From positions 1,550,001 through 1,614,000 of the forward strand of contig CAVZYX010000005.1 in the NCBI GenBank assembly GCA_963779645.1: DNA of 64,000 nt, in the 5' to 3' direction. The DNA is from CALMBW01 sp963779645. GTDB lineage: Bacteria > Actinomycetota > CADDZG01 > WHSQ01. The position numbers and the translations under genes were made by a program. This document shows positions 1-8,134 of the stretch, piece by piece. Under the pieces are notes generated by a model. It searched no databases. It was not told where the DNA came from and saw nothing but the letters and a program-made list of their open reading frames with translations. The stretch's first letter is position 1. Each line of letters begins with the position of its first letter.

Positions 1-1798
1 CGCCACGGCCATCAGTGTGTCGATGGGGTAGTTGTTGAACTGGCCGCCGCCGAGTGAGTGTTGCCCCAACGAGAAAGCCGGGATGAATGGGCTCAGGTTC
101 CAGATGTTGTGCAACAACTGGGGCGGCTGAGGACTGCCATTCTGGAACCACGAAGGGCCGCGAGTGACCGATTCGAAGGGGAACAACCTGTAGTCGTTCG
201 TCTCGTCGATCTCGAAGGTGACGTCGTTGTAGTCGGCGATCAGCCGGTCGAGCATGGCGATGAATGCTTGGCGGTAGTCGTACATGTCGCCTTGATCGGC
301 GCAGTCTAGCCACACGAGGAAGTCGAACTTGAAGTACTTCGCGTCCCAGTCCTCGATCGCTGTGCGGACGGCTGCCTCGACATGCGGGATGGCTAGTGGG
401 CTCCAGGTGCCCACCCCGGCTTCATTCGAACTGCTCTCCGCATCTGCCGTGTTGTAGACGACGAGTCCATCGCCCACCGGGTGGCACGCCCACTCACGGT
501 GCGCCTGATAGGTCGCCGAGGTGGGATGGAAATGCATGATGTTCATCCACAGGCCGAGTTTCATCGGCGCGATCGTTTCTCTGACAGCGGCGAACGTGCT
601 GTCGGGGAAGCGCGGCCTGAACTTCGATCCGGCGATGCCGTCCCATCGTGGCTCCGGACATTCGGGGGAGTCTGGACACCAATCGCCCGAGATCGCCTGC
701 CATCCATCGTCGAGGATGAATGTGTCGACGCCAAGCGCCTTTGCGATCGGTGCTACTTGCTGGATCACCTCGAAGTTGAGGTCATCCTTGGCGCCGGTAG
801 AGATCACGTTGCTGTCCGTGCCGTTCGAGTTGAACGTCACATCGAAGTCGTAAGGCTCGAGGCGATACTCCTTTAGGTACTTGAAGAACTGCCACGGCTC
901 GTCATCAGCGTCCGTCCCAACGCCCAGGAAGCTTGCCTCGAGAGCGAAGTCTCCCGGCCGAGCAACGCGGTGCCGTCCGGGTGATTCCGTGGGGTTCTCT
1001 ACGTGGATCGATTCTTCGAAAGGACCCCCATTGAGGATGTCGCGCGAGTGGTCGATCACTAGGGATGCAACACCATCGGTGTACTCGGCCCTCGACGAGG
1101 GATGGTCGTTGCGTTCCATCACCATGAACAGGGAAGGGTCACCCTTGGCCATCGAGATCCATTGGGCGGGCCCGGCGATGTTCTCACCGGGTCCTGCGGT
1201 CCGTGTGTCTCGCCAGGTTCCTGCGTGCGGGTCTCCGACCTTTGCTTGAGGACCTTCCCAACCCCACTCGCGCCAGTCGGCTCCTGCGCGCAGTGCGTGG
1301 ATGGTCGGAACTGCCCCGGCTGCAGCGGCACCCTCGATCGAGTAACCCCCCAGAGCGAGAGGCGCGGTGAGATGGAGGATCGTTTCGGACCGCATACCGG
1401 CGACGCCGTCGTAGAGCTCGATGATCCGCGTCGCGTCGAATGCGGGACCCTGAAGATCGAACTCAACCCTCGTACCCCAGGGGAATGTCTCATGAGTGAC
1501 GTCCCATATAGAGAACAGGCTGCCTGGTACTTCGGCCGCTCCGATAGTCAGTGAGAAATCGTCGGAGGCTCCGGTCCACTCGGTACCCGTTCGAAGGTCC
1601 TTGATCGAAGTGGTCTGGTACGAGCCCCTGCTCCAGGTTCGTTCGATCAGATCCATTGCTGATCGTCACGGTGGTGGGGGTTACCTCCACAGAAGAGGCG
1701 GCTTCTGACTCGATGACCTCGAGGGGCTCGATGGCGGCAGCAGGAGCCATGGTCGTGGCAAGAGCGAGTATGAGCAAAGCGGCGAGGGGGGACTTCAT
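1..1798 (-). CDS. Secreted alpha-galactosidase-like glycoside hydrolase (GH36/clan GH-D type), frameshifted, 3' end off window
   Basis: The gene starts at ATG 1798 after a GGAG ribosome site and opens with a signal peptide (MKSPLAALLILALATT). About 48 codons later, near 1651, the reading frame is lost: SNG in the first frame continues as LIERTWSRGSY in another frame, and removing one base restores a continuous protein that runs off the left edge. Downstream it has the barrel features of GH36-like alpha-galactosidases: FILDDGW (near 760-700) and FKFDFLVW (near 340-315), whose Asp matches the clan GH-D nucleophile. The usual acid/base loop is not clear; the region reads EIDETNDYR. The neighbour 7 bp upstream is another secreted hydrolase, so the two are probably co-transcribed and act outside the cell on glycans. 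Substrate is inference. The break is either a sequencing error or a recent mutation. Confidence 0.75.
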
Positions 1799-1805
1799 GT
1801 TTCTC

Positions 1806-3053
1806 CTAGATCTGGTCGGTGGGGCTTGGGCTGGGTGAAGGTTCGAGGCCTAAATAGATGGGCGACGTCAACGCAAGGACCAAAAGCCGGTTGGTGCAGT
1901 AAGTGGTGGCGCCGTCCCCGAACTGTCCCGGGATGTCGATCACGTCGCACGCGATCGCGAATTCGGGACTTTGTCGTTCGGGCCGAGCATCCTCGCGGAA
2001 GATCTCTGCCCTGACCCAGGTCGATTCCTCGGGAACCGCCACCGTTTCGGTGAAGTCGTCGGAATCGATCTCGATGATGTCGAGGGTTTCGCTTTCGTTC
2101 GTGACCAGGCGCACAAAGGCTCCGTTCGCACCCCGAACCGAAACGCGCAGGTCGGTTCCCGGCAACACTTTGTCGCCGATCAGGGATTCGTAGATACCAT
2201 CGCCGTCTTCGTCGGCCTCGAGGAGTGCAAAGACCGAGGTGGGATAGGCGGGGGGCTGATGCGAGATCGTCGTACGACCTTCCTGCAGCCCCTGAAGGAT
2301 CCCTTCGACCGTGTTCGTCGCTGCGAACACCCACGTGGTCGGCTGCCCGACGCCGGCGACAGCAGTCACCGCACGCCAGTGGTTGTCGCTTCCACCCGTC
2401 GCGGCGACACGTTCACCCATATCCAGAAACTCGTCCCAGAACGCAAGTGAGTATTCGTTGTCGTTGGATGACGGGAACGGTCTCTGGTAGTGCCACGGGC
2501 CGATGTTCCACACCTCAACTGTGTCGGGCGCGAACGAGTGTCCGTAGTCATCAGCCCAGTTCAGGTCACTGGGGTGGTTGATCTGAAAGACGCCGCCCCC
2601 AGCTCGGAGATCCTCGGCCAACGTCTCAACACGCTCCAGTCCATCACCTGATTCTTGAAGGACTTCGGTTGCACCGATCATCTGCGAGTGGCCTGGGGAA
2701 GAGTTCTCGTAACCGGGCACCCAGATCAGATCCTCCGAGTTCCATGCAGGATCTGACTGCGAACGAACATCTTCGTGATCGGTGATCGTTATGAAGTCGA
2801 GGCCACGCGATCGAGCGATCTCGCCCTGCTCACCGACCGACCATCCCCAGGTGTAGAACTCTTCTGGACCGGTGTTGTCGTCCGTCGGCCCGCTCCAGGA
2901 ATCGTGAGAGTTGGTCGTGTGGACGTGGAAGTCGCCCGCCAGCCACTGCCCCTCGGGGGGGCTCTGTCCTTCTTGGGACGCGGTCGCGACGGAAGCGCCA
3001 GCTGCCAGGAGGCAGGACGCGACGACGACCAGGGCCAAACGGTGAGGTCTCAT
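1806..3053 (-). CDS. Secreted PHP-domain metallohydrolase (CehA/McbA-like)
   Basis: The 415-residue protein has an N-terminal signal peptide (residues 1-25, ending ATAS) followed by a PHP (polymerase and histidinol phosphatase) metal-dependent hydrolase domain. The metal-ligand motifs are visible: GDFHVHTTNSHD near residue 41, TITDHED near 90, NHPSD near 160 and GGSDNHW near 222. The C-terminal 150 residues look like a beta-sandwich tail ending in a Ser/Pro-rich stretch (EPSPSPSPTDQI). Secreted PHP proteins of the CehA/McbA type hydrolyse esters or phosphoesters, but the substrate cannot be read from sequence. It lies 7 bp upstream of the GH36-like gene on the same strand, so the two form a likely operon of extracellular hydrolases. 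Confidence 0.85.
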   Translation of the reverse strand: MRPHRLALVVVASCLLAAGASVATASQEGQSPPEGQWLAGDFHVHTTNSHDSWSGPTDDNTGPEEFYTWGWSVGEQGEIARSRGLDFITITDHEDVRSQSDPAWNSEDLIWVPGYENSSPGHSQMIGATEVLQESGDGLERVETLAEDLRAGGGVFQINHPSDLNWADDYGHSFAPDTVEVWNIGPWHYQRPFPSSNDNEYSLAFWDEFLDMGERVAATGGSDNHWRAVTAVAGVGQPTTWVFAATNTVEGILQGLQEGRTTISHQPPAYPTSVFALLEADEDGDGIYESLIGDKVLPGTDLRVSVRGANGAFVRLVTNESETLDIIEIDSDDFTETVAVPEESTWVRAEIFREDARPERQSPEFAIACDVIDIPGQFGDGATTYCTNRLLVLALTSPIYLGLEPSPSPSPTDQI

Positions 3054-3112
3054 CGAAGGCCCGGTTCGCCGCTTATGGGGCGAATCCTCCGGCTCGCCCC
3101 GGTTTGGAGCGT

Positions 3113-3149
3113 TAAGAAGCCTGGGCCCCCCCGGGTCCCAGGCTTCTTA
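3113..3149 (-). terminator. Hairpin terminator after the 3170-3448 gene
   Basis: A perfect 13-bp inverted repeat (arms 3113-3125 and 3137-3149, core AAGAAGCCTGGG / CCCAGGCTTCTT) with a C/G-rich loop lies 20 bp past the stop of the minus-strand gene at 3170 and upstream of the PHP gene. There is only a weak T run after the stem, so it may act as a terminator or as an mRNA-stabilising stem. Confidence 0.6.
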
Positions 3150-3169
3150 GTGGATAACTATCTGTTTGT

Positions 3170-3448
3170 TTAGCGGGAGATGGCGTTGATCGACTGGACG
3201 AGGTCGGCGGCCCATTCCTGAGCACGGTCCTCAGTCGACAGATGCTCTAGCTCCTGCATCCACGCCCGTCCCTTGTCGGTGAGATGGGGCTCGAGACCCA
3301 CGAGGAGCCCTGCCTCGCGCAACTCATTGATCAGAAGTGCGCTGATTGTTACCACCCTCTTTCCGCGTTTGCTTCCTGTCACCCGGACTCGACTCCGACG
3401 ATAGCGAAAGGTTTCTTGACCGTCAGGTCTGAGAGTCGGTGACTGCAT
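3170..3448 (-). CDS. Hypothetical protein, 92 residues
   Basis: This small basic protein is not recognised. The N-terminal third is rich in Arg and Lys; the rest (TISALLINELREAGLL, HLTDKGRAWMQELEHL) is predicted helical and resembles the C-terminal half of a winged-helix or wHTH fold, with a 'lTdkGr' turn of the kind seen in MarR/PadR-like regulators. It is followed by a clear hairpin terminator and diverges from the thermonuclease gene across a 77-bp spacer holding two palindromes. A role as a local regulator is only a guess. The coding assignment rests on position, terminator and composition. Confidence 0.5.
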   Translation of the reverse strand: MQSPTLRPDGQETFRYRRSRVRVTGSKRGKRVVTISALLINELREAGLLVGLEPHLTDKGRAWMQELEHLSTEDRAQEWAADLVQSINAISR

Positions 3449-3457
3449 TCACGAAGT

Positions 3458-3504
3458 CTTGACCGAATGGTCAAGTGTGAGCGTCCTCACATGGACGATC
3501 GTCC
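3458..3504. promoter_or_regulatory. Two palindromes in the divergent promoter region
   Basis: Between the 3448 (minus) and 3526 (plus) genes there are two inverted repeats. CTTGACC-GAAT-GGTCAAG (3458-3475) has 7-bp arms and the form of a TetR-type operator; its TTGACC could also serve as a -35 element. GGACGATCGTCC (3493-3504) is a perfect 12-bp palindrome. Both would suit a dimeric repressor controlling one or both divergent genes; this is inference from symmetry alone. Confidence 0.35.
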
Positions 3505-3525
3505 GGTTCCACTACGTTTCACCCC

Positions 3526-4053
3526 ATGCGACGAGTCTTTCTGATTCCCCTGTTGATCTGTTTCAACGCGTGTGCGCCTCCCGTCGATCTGAGTGTTCAA
3601 GCTCCGGCCACGCTGGGTTCGGAACCCGTCGAGTCCGAAACAGCGGAGGTCGTGCGGGTCGTCGATGGAGACACGATCGTCGTCCGCCTAACCGATGGCA
3701 TGGAATGGCCAGTGCGACTGACGGGGATCGACACACCGGAGAGCGTCAAGCAAGGAAGTCCTGTCGAGTGTTTCGGTCGCGAAGCGTCGGCAGCTCTGAA
3801 ATCTTTGCTCGACGGCCAGTCCGTGGCTCTGGTCAAGGATGTCGAGAACACCGATAGATACGACCGCTTATTGAGATACGTGTATCTCGGGGAAGAGATG
3901 GTCAACGCTCGCATGGTCGCCAACGGCTACGCATATGCCTACACGTATCCACCGAACGTGCGCCACGCAGATCTATTCGTGGCTTTGCAACGAGAGGCTC
4001 GGGAAGCGAACCGCGGCCTTTGGGCCCCAGACACCTGCAACGGCGATCAATGA
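3526..4053 (+). CDS. Thermonuclease-family lipoprotein (SNase-like)
   Basis: The 175-residue protein starts with a lipoprotein signal (LLICFNAC, lipid-anchored Cys16) and then carries one staphylococcal-nuclease OB-fold domain (about residues 41-170). Residues matching the SNase active site are present: VVDGDT near 46, Arg64 in VRLTGIDTPE, Glu72 in the same motif and Arg114 in DRYDRLLRYVY. It probably cuts DNA or RNA outside the membrane in a Ca-dependent way. It ends GLWAPDTCNGDQ. This 3' end is the parent of a family of decayed copies at about 4.5, 6.0, 7.3 and 8.2 kb. The next gene starts 22 bp downstream. Confidence 0.88.
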   Translation: MRRVFLIPLLICFNACAPPVDLSVQAPATLGSEPVESETAEVVRVVDGDTIVVRLTDGMEWPVRLTGIDTPESVKQGSPVECFGREASAALKSLLDGQSVALVKDVENTDRYDRLLRYVYLGEEMVNARMVANGYAYAYTYPPNVRHADLFVALQREAREANRGLWAPDTCNGDQ

Positions 4054-4075
4054 CACTCCCTGCGATGATTACAAG

Positions 4076-4483
4076 ATGAGCGATCGGTCCCTAGCCCTTG
4101 TCGTCGCAGTGGTTGTTGGGATCTTAACGATGGGTCTCTTCAATCAGCTAGGTCACGCGGGCGACTGGACGTCTCCCGCCAAGTATCTCGAAGCCAAAGG
4201 CTTTTTGTATGGGTTATTGGCGTCCGCAGTCGGTTATGGGCTAGCGCGTCGGTTGATGGCTCTTTCTCGGATAGGGGTTGCGATGCTCGGGATGGCAGTC
4301 GTTTTCGCGTTGGTTGGGCTCCTCACCTTGTTGTGGATAGCTGTCGTGGGGTTCCCGCCCATCTTCACACTCGAAGGAGCATGGCTTTGGCCGCTCGGGA
4401 TCGTTCCCCTGATCCTGTCCCTTGTCTCGTTTAAACGCTGGCGGCGAATGAAAGAGTTGACTGGCTCACCAGTTGGCGGGTGA
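4076..4483 (+). CDS. Small integral membrane protein, unknown function
   Basis: I start this 135-residue protein at ATG 4076; an upstream start in the same frame would overlap the nuclease gene. It shows four hydrophobic segments (about residues 5-22, 42-58, 62-85 and 101-120) joined by short basic loops and ends in a basic tail (FKRWRRMKELTG). The loop NQLGHAGDWTSPAKYLEAKG lies between the first and second segments. I recognise no family. The DNA for this loop (4141-4207) recurs at 7307-7373 with only 4 differences in 67 positions, so part of the gene was duplicated recently. Confidence 0.6.
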   Translation: MSDRSLALVVAVVVGILTMGLFNQLGHAGDWTSPAKYLEAKGFLYGLLASAVGYGLARRLMALSRIGVAMLGMAVVFALVGLLTLLWIAVVGFPPIFTLEGAWLWPLGIVPLILSLVSFKRWRRMKELTGSPVGG

Positions 4484-4487
4484 CTCC

Positions 4488-4629
4488 ATAGCGGCTTCTA
4501 GTGCACGACTGCATTTAGCGATACCTGACAAATATTCGCCACTCGGAATTATTTCTGTAGCTTGCGCGTGAAGCGCGGGAGGGAAACCGCGGTTTGTGGT
4601 CGCCCGATACCTGCAACGGGGAGCCCTGA
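4488..4629 (+). pseudogene. Decayed copy 1 of the thermonuclease 3' end
   Basis: The stretch aligns with the last ~110-140 bases of the nuclease gene at 3526. Landmarks are ATTCGCCACTCGG (parent RHADLF region), GTGAAGCGCGGGAGG (parent QREAREAN) and the clean end GGTTTGTGGTCGCCCGATAC, which reads GLWSPDTCNGEP and a stop, matching parent GLWAPDTCNGDQ. Small indels destroy the frame upstream. It fills the gap between the membrane protein gene and the lipoprotein gene. Confidence 0.7.
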
Positions 4630-4701
4630 GGCTCCATGATTAATAGGGAAGAACTTGTCAAGGAAAGCCAATCCGGAGGGCGCGTTGAGCGTCTGTGCGT
4701 T

Positions 4702-5367
4702 ATGAGAAAAAGGGCACTAAGGGCACTCTTGTGCGCGCTGCCGTTCTTGTTCGGCTCGATAGGTTGTGATTCCACTACGGCTCCGGAGGAGCATTCGTCG
4801 AAACCTCGACAAGCATCGCCCGAGGCATCCCCTGAGCAAACGCCAGGCGCGACGGGCGTAGAAGTGGCCCTGATGCCGGACGGTCTCGGGATCGTGGATC
4901 TTGGGGCGGAACCAAGGACCGTGATCGACCGGATCACCCGTGAGCATGGCCCGCCCGATGAAGACACGGGGTACGTGCCGTCGTTCTCCATCTTTGGAAC
5001 GTGCCCGGGAGAAAGAGTTCGAGGGGTGCGTTGGAAAAGCCTTCTCGTGTTGTTCACCGATGGCACCACGGACTTCAGGTCTGACGGAAAACGTCACTTT
5101 TTCTCTTATCGGGATCAACTGTTCGACATCCATGGTCGCCCCACGCGGTCGCTCGGCCTAATGACTGCCGAAGGCATCGGTCTTGGTTCCACGGTTGAGC
5201 ATTTGCGCACTGCCTACGGTGATCGTCTAGAGATCAGCAGACGCTCCCTGCCGGGACTGGTCGACCGCTGGACCGTTCAAGTTGAAGCGGGCTCGTTGGG
5301 TGGAACTCTTTCCGGCGAAACGGCAACGGTGCAGGCGATCCTTGGCGGCTTCGGCTGTGCCGAGTAG
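4702..5367 (+). CDS. Putative lipoprotein of unknown function
   Basis: The 221-residue protein is started at ATG 4702 (MRKRALRALLCALPF), which gives a good lipoprotein signal ending SIGC; an in-frame ATG at 4636 would add 22 non-hydrophobic residues. After the lipid Cys there is a Ser/Pro/Glu/Thr-rich linker (about 23-55) and then a folded domain with no family I recognise. It contains TVIDRITREHGPPDED, a pattern like the start of repeat units seen in some secreted actinobacterial proteins, echoed later by IGLGSTVEHLRTAYGDRL; these may be two related repeats. It sits between two nuclease relics, so it looks like cargo of this patchwork region. Confidence 0.65.
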   Translation: MRKRALRALLCALPFLFGSIGCDSTTAPEEHSSKPRQASPEASPEQTPGATGVEVALMPDGLGIVDLGAEPRTVIDRITREHGPPDEDTGYVPSFSIFGTCPGERVRGVRWKSLLVLFTDGTTDFRSDGKRHFFSYRDQLFDIHGRPTRSLGLMTAEGIGLGSTVEHLRTAYGDRLEISRRSLPGLVDRWTVQVEAGSLGGTLSGETATVQAILGGFGCAE

Positions 5368-5425
5368 ATACTCGTCCCCTCGATACTTTCGGTTTGATGT
5401 CTCAGGGCATCGCTAGCTTGGAGAT

Positions 5426-5686
5426 GTGCCCAGGATCAGCAGCTTCTACGGGATCTCGATCTACATGTACTTCGGCGACCATGCGCCACAGCATTTCCAC
5501 GCCATCTACGGCGAGCATGAAGCCAAAGTGTCGATCGGCTCACTCAAGCTGCTTGAGGGTTGGTTGCCCCGAAGGGCAGTGCGCTTGGTCCGTGAATGGG
5601 CAGAGCTTCATCGGAGCGAACTCTTGATGAACTGGGCAAGGGCGCAGCAACGTCAGCCACTCGATAGAATCGAGCCACTGCCATGA
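5426..5686 (+). CDS. DUF4160 family protein (pair A)
   Basis: The 86-residue protein starts with GTG at 5426 (PRISSFYGISIYMY). It has the DUF4160 signature: aromatic start ISSFYGI, then HAPQHFHAIYGEHEAKVSI and the basic helix RRAVRLVREWAELHRSEL. The next gene, DUF2442, overlaps it by 4 bp (ATGA), as is common for this pair. The pairing resembles small two-gene toxin-antitoxin-like modules, but no activity is established that I can name. A second, related pair lies 2 kb away on the other strand (7531-8110). Confidence 0.8.
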   Translation: MPRISSFYGISIYMYFGDHAPQHFHAIYGEHEAKVSIGSLKLLEGWLPRRAVRLVREWAELHRSELLMNWARAQQRQPLDRIEPLP

Positions 5687-5946
5687 AAAGGACCCGGATG
5701 GTGAGGATCTCTTCGGCTGAACCGATACGTGAATTCGTCGTGCGCCTCAGCTTCACCGACGGCACTGTGCGAGATCTTGATCTGAGCGCTTTCATGTGGG
5801 GGCCCGTCTTCGAGCCATTAAAGAGCGATCCGGAGTTGTTCGCACAAGTGAGTGTTGATCCCGAGGCCGGCACGATCGTGTGGCCTAACGGCGCAGACCT
5901 GGATCCAGATGTTCTCTATGAGACGGCCCTACGCCAGGTCGGCTAA
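5683..5946 (+). CDS. DUF2442 family protein (pair A)
   Basis: The 87-residue protein has the DUF2442 layout: a beta-rich N-terminus (REFVVRLSFTDGTVRDLDL), the block GPVFEPLKSDPELFAQV, and VDPEAGTIVWPNGADLDPD. Translation is coupled to the DUF4160 gene by a 4-bp overlap. The protein is acidic while its partner is basic, which would suit a direct complex; this is inference. Its closest match in the window is the DUF2442 protein at 7531-7836, which shares the WGP.FEPLK and VVWPNGAD blocks. Confidence 0.8.
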   Translation: MKRTRMVRISSAEPIREFVVRLSFTDGTVRDLDLSAFMWGPVFEPLKSDPELFAQVSVDPEAGTIVWPNGADLDPDVLYETALRQVG

Positions 5947-5954
5947 CCGGCCCA

Positions 5955-6090
5955 CACTCACGACCACAGCTGCACTAAGCGATATCCGCCGAACGTCCGC
6001 CACTCCGAATTATTCGTTCAGCTCCAACGTGAAGCGCGGGATGCAGACAGAGGCCTGTGGTCTCCTGAAGCATGTAGCGGAGAGTCATAG
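5955..6090 (+). pseudogene. Decayed copy 2 of the thermonuclease 3' end
   Basis: This is the best preserved relic. From 5983 it reads, in one frame, YPPNVRHSELFVQLQREA then RDADRGLWSPEACSGES and a stop at 6090, closely matching the end of the nuclease at 3526. The first ~30 bases (CACGACCACAGCTGCACTAAGCG) resemble the upstream part of copy 1. It fills the start of the otherwise empty 300-bp gap between the DUF2442 gene and the PIG-L gene; in 6091-6247 I see nothing. Confidence 0.75.
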
Positions 6091-6247
6091 ACCTTTCCTG
6101 GTGAAGGCACCGTTGCGCATGAGTGTGTCTCGTGCCTGATCACGTCTCACCCGTCTGGGGTCCGCGGGGGGACCGCTGGGGAACTGTTGACATCTCTCGA
6201 TTGACGAAGCGGATCGTCAAGGTCTGGGTCGGCAGGACGCCCACCTA

Positions 6248-7090
6248 CTACAGGCCCTCGAACACATCGCTGAGAATGGTTGCGGGGCGTTCGCGCGGCC
6301 ATGCGATCACCTGGGTCTCCCGTGACACGCTCTTGATCAGATCCTCCTCGGGTATGCCCGGGGGATTCATGTCGGCCCACTGGCTGCGGTGTTCCTGCAT
6401 CGCGGCTCGGACACGCTGAGCTACCGAAGATGTGTCGATGACGATCCCGATCTCGTCGTCCGGTACGCCGCGCAGGTGGTAGATGGTTTCCGGGTCCCAC
6501 GGTTCCAGCCCGAGCACGATCCGCTTCTGGTTTATCCGGTCAAGCATCGACTGAGGCATCACCCCGTAAGTGAGACGTCTGAACCCCGGCGAACCGTCCC
6601 CGGTGAACCGTTCGAAAGCCTCCGTCGTCGCACCGCTGATCGCTATGTGGTCTGGATGTCCGGTGATCCCATCGGGACCGAAGGTCATGACGACGTCGGG
6701 ACGTTCCTCGCTGAAGATGTGAGAGATCATCTCGACGAGTTCTTCTCTTGGGACATCGGCGAGCCCGCCATCCGGATAGCCGAACCACTCGTGCCGATCG
6801 GGTACCCGGCCGAGAGCTACCCAAGCTCGACGGTCCTCCTCACGCCGGACGGCACCCAGGGTCTCGCGGGTAGCCCCGCTGCCCTCGGCGATCGACCCGG
6901 CTTCTCCATCGGTCGCGTGGATGAGCACGAACCGAAGAGAAGGGTCGTCGGCGTGGAGCGCCACGATGCTGGAGATGCCATAGGCATCGTCGTCGGGGTG
7001 GGCCGTTACAGCTGCCAGTGTGCGTCTAACGCTTTCGCCTGTCACGCGCTCGAGGATACGGCGCGAGCCTACCTTCGAGGAACTTGTCAC
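6248..7090 (-). CDS. PIG-L (LmbE-like) family deacetylase
   Basis: The protein carries the zinc-binding motifs of the PIG-L/LmbE fold: AHPDDDAYG near residue 30 and HPDHIAIS near 146, plus DGITG before the latter. Members deacetylate N-acetylglucosamine-linked small molecules such as mycothiol precursors or its conjugates, or act on other GlcNAc substrates. Length (265-280 residues) is normal. GTG 7090 gives 280 residues; a GTG at 7045 would remove 15 residues and leave the usual short N-terminus before the first motif. It stands alone between two nuclease relics, in the opposite direction to most of the local genes, so transfer as a single gene is possible. It is not obviously MshB. Confidence 0.82.
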   Translation of the reverse strand: MTSSSKVGSRRILERVTGESVRRTLAAVTAHPDDDAYGISSIVALHADDPSLRFVLIHATDGEAGSIAEGSGATRETLGAVRREEDRRAWVALGRVPDRHEWFGYPDGGLADVPREELVEMISHIFSEERPDVVMTFGPDGITGHPDHIAISGATTEAFERFTGDGSPGFRRLTYGVMPQSMLDRINQKRIVLGLEPWDPETIYHLRGVPDDEIGIVIDTSSVAQRVRAAMQEHRSQWADMNPPGIPEEDLIKSVSRETQVIAWPRERPATILSDVFEGL

Positions 7091-7199
7091 GCGGATCGAT
7101 AGTTATGAAGAGACGGAATGGCGAACGATGAAGGCAAAGACCGAGTGCTGCGGCCCGCTCATGACGGGCTTGATCGAGTGCTCGAGGATGAAGCCGTGA

Positions 7200-7415
7200 C
7201 AAGTGTTGGTCCAACTCCTTGTCTATCCCAACAGTCGGCTCGGCGATGACCACGCCTTCGCGTATCCGCCGAATATTCGTCACTCGGATCTCTTCGTGCA
7301 ACTCCTCAATCAGCTAGGTCACGCTGGCGGCTGGACGTCGCCCGCCAAGTATCTCGAAGCCAAAGGGTTTTTGATAGCGGCTTCCAGTGAGCGACTACAC
7401 CTGGTGACACTTGGC
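7200..7415 (+). pseudogene. Composite relic: nuclease fragment + membrane-gene fragment + nuclease fragment
   Basis: Three blocks follow one another. 7200-7306 resembles the nuclease interior and reads AFAYPPNIRHSDLFVQLL in one stretch. 7307-7373 repeats 4141-4207 of the membrane gene with 4 differences in 67 bases. 7374-7415 (AGCGGCTTCCAGTGAGCGAC) matches the beginning of nuclease copy 1. The order nuclease / membrane gene / nuclease is that of 3.9-4.6 kb, with about 280 bp deleted from the membrane gene. In the rest of the 7091-7530 gap I see no gene. Confidence 0.7.
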
Positions 7416-7530
7416 AAGCGGTTATCAGGTGTTGTAGCAGCTCCTATATCTTTCGAGCACCCACTTCGACCTGTCGCGGATGAAGAGGACCGTCCAGCCC
7501 CTGAGGTCCCGAAGACCCACCTCAGCGTCG

Positions 7531-7836
7531 CTAGGGGCGGCTGCCAATCGATGACCCCTCGGCACTTGATTGTGAGGGCGTTGCTTTTTCCGATTCCTCC
7601 GGAAAGCCTTTGGTCCAAACCTCGGGCGCGACGTCCGCTCCATTGGGCCAAACGACGGTCTGGGATTCATGATCGATCTCACCGCCCCTGAAGATGGCTG
7701 GGTCCTTAAGCGGTTCGAACGTCGGTCCCCAGAGGTACGGCTCGAAATCCAGATCTCGCGTCGTGCCATCGTCAAGGGTGGCTCGGATTACATAACCGTC
7801 GAGGTACTCGATCGAGGTGAGCGCTGCTGCAGACAT
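7531..7836 (-). CDS. DUF2442 family protein (pair B)
   Basis: I start this 101-residue protein at ATG 7836 (MSAAALTSIEYLDGY), which follows a good GGGAGG site; the open frame extends further upstream without a better signal. It has the DUF2442 blocks VIRATLDDGTTRDLDF, WGPTFEPLKDP and TVVWPNGADVAPEV, and then a low-complexity Ser/Glu tail of about 20 residues that pair A lacks. It lies 10 bp after its DUF4160 partner on the minus strand. The pair is a diverged second copy of the one at 5426-5946. Confidence 0.8.
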   Translation of the reverse strand: MSAAALTSIEYLDGYVIRATLDDGTTRDLDFEPYLWGPTFEPLKDPAIFRGGEIDHESQTVVWPNGADVAPEVWTKGFPEESEKATPSQSSAEGSSIGSRP

Positions 7837-7846
7837 CAAGCCTCCC

Positions 7847-8110
7847 TTAGGCCAGGGGGTCGATAGGAAGAACAGGTTCGTGCTTCTGTGACCGACCCCA
7901 ATTTTCGCGCAATTCTTGTTGATGGAGCTGCGCCCACTCCTGGACCAGTCTTCTCGCCCGCTGAGGCAACTCGCCATCGAGAACCTGAATCTCGTCGATA
8001 GAGATCGTGGCTCGGTACTCCCCGTATTGCACGTGGAAGTGCGGGGGAGGATGCTCTCCCCGCGAATACATACGCACCACGATGCCGTAGAAGCGGCTGA
8101 CCTCAGGCAT
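7847..8110 (-). CDS. DUF4160 family protein (pair B)
   Basis: The 87-residue protein is started at ATG 8110 (MPEVSRFYGIVVRMY), 6 bases after AGGAG; this matches the N-terminus of the pair A protein better than the in-frame start 39 bases upstream. It carries EHPPPHFHVQYGEYRATISI and RARRLVQEWAQLHQQEL, the same blocks as pair A. It is the first gene of the second DUF4160-DUF2442 pair, transcribed opposite to pair A. Confidence 0.8.
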   Translation of the reverse strand: MPEVSRFYGIVVRMYSRGEHPPPHFHVQYGEYRATISIDEIQVLDGELPQRARRLVQEWAQLHQQELRENWGRSQKHEPVLPIDPLA

Positions 8111-8134
8111 CAGGTGCTCCTGGAGGTGAGATTG

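Noticed and set aside
3935..4075. Upstream extension of the membrane protein gene at 4076
   Set aside because: It would overlap the nuclease gene by over 100 bp and lacks hydrophobic or conserved sequence; ATG 4076 gives a normal membrane protein.
7026..7691. Open frames on both strands spanning the 7.1-7.6 kb gap
   Set aside because: They run through a mosaic of nuclease and membrane-gene relics and an adjacent real gene; no coherent protein.
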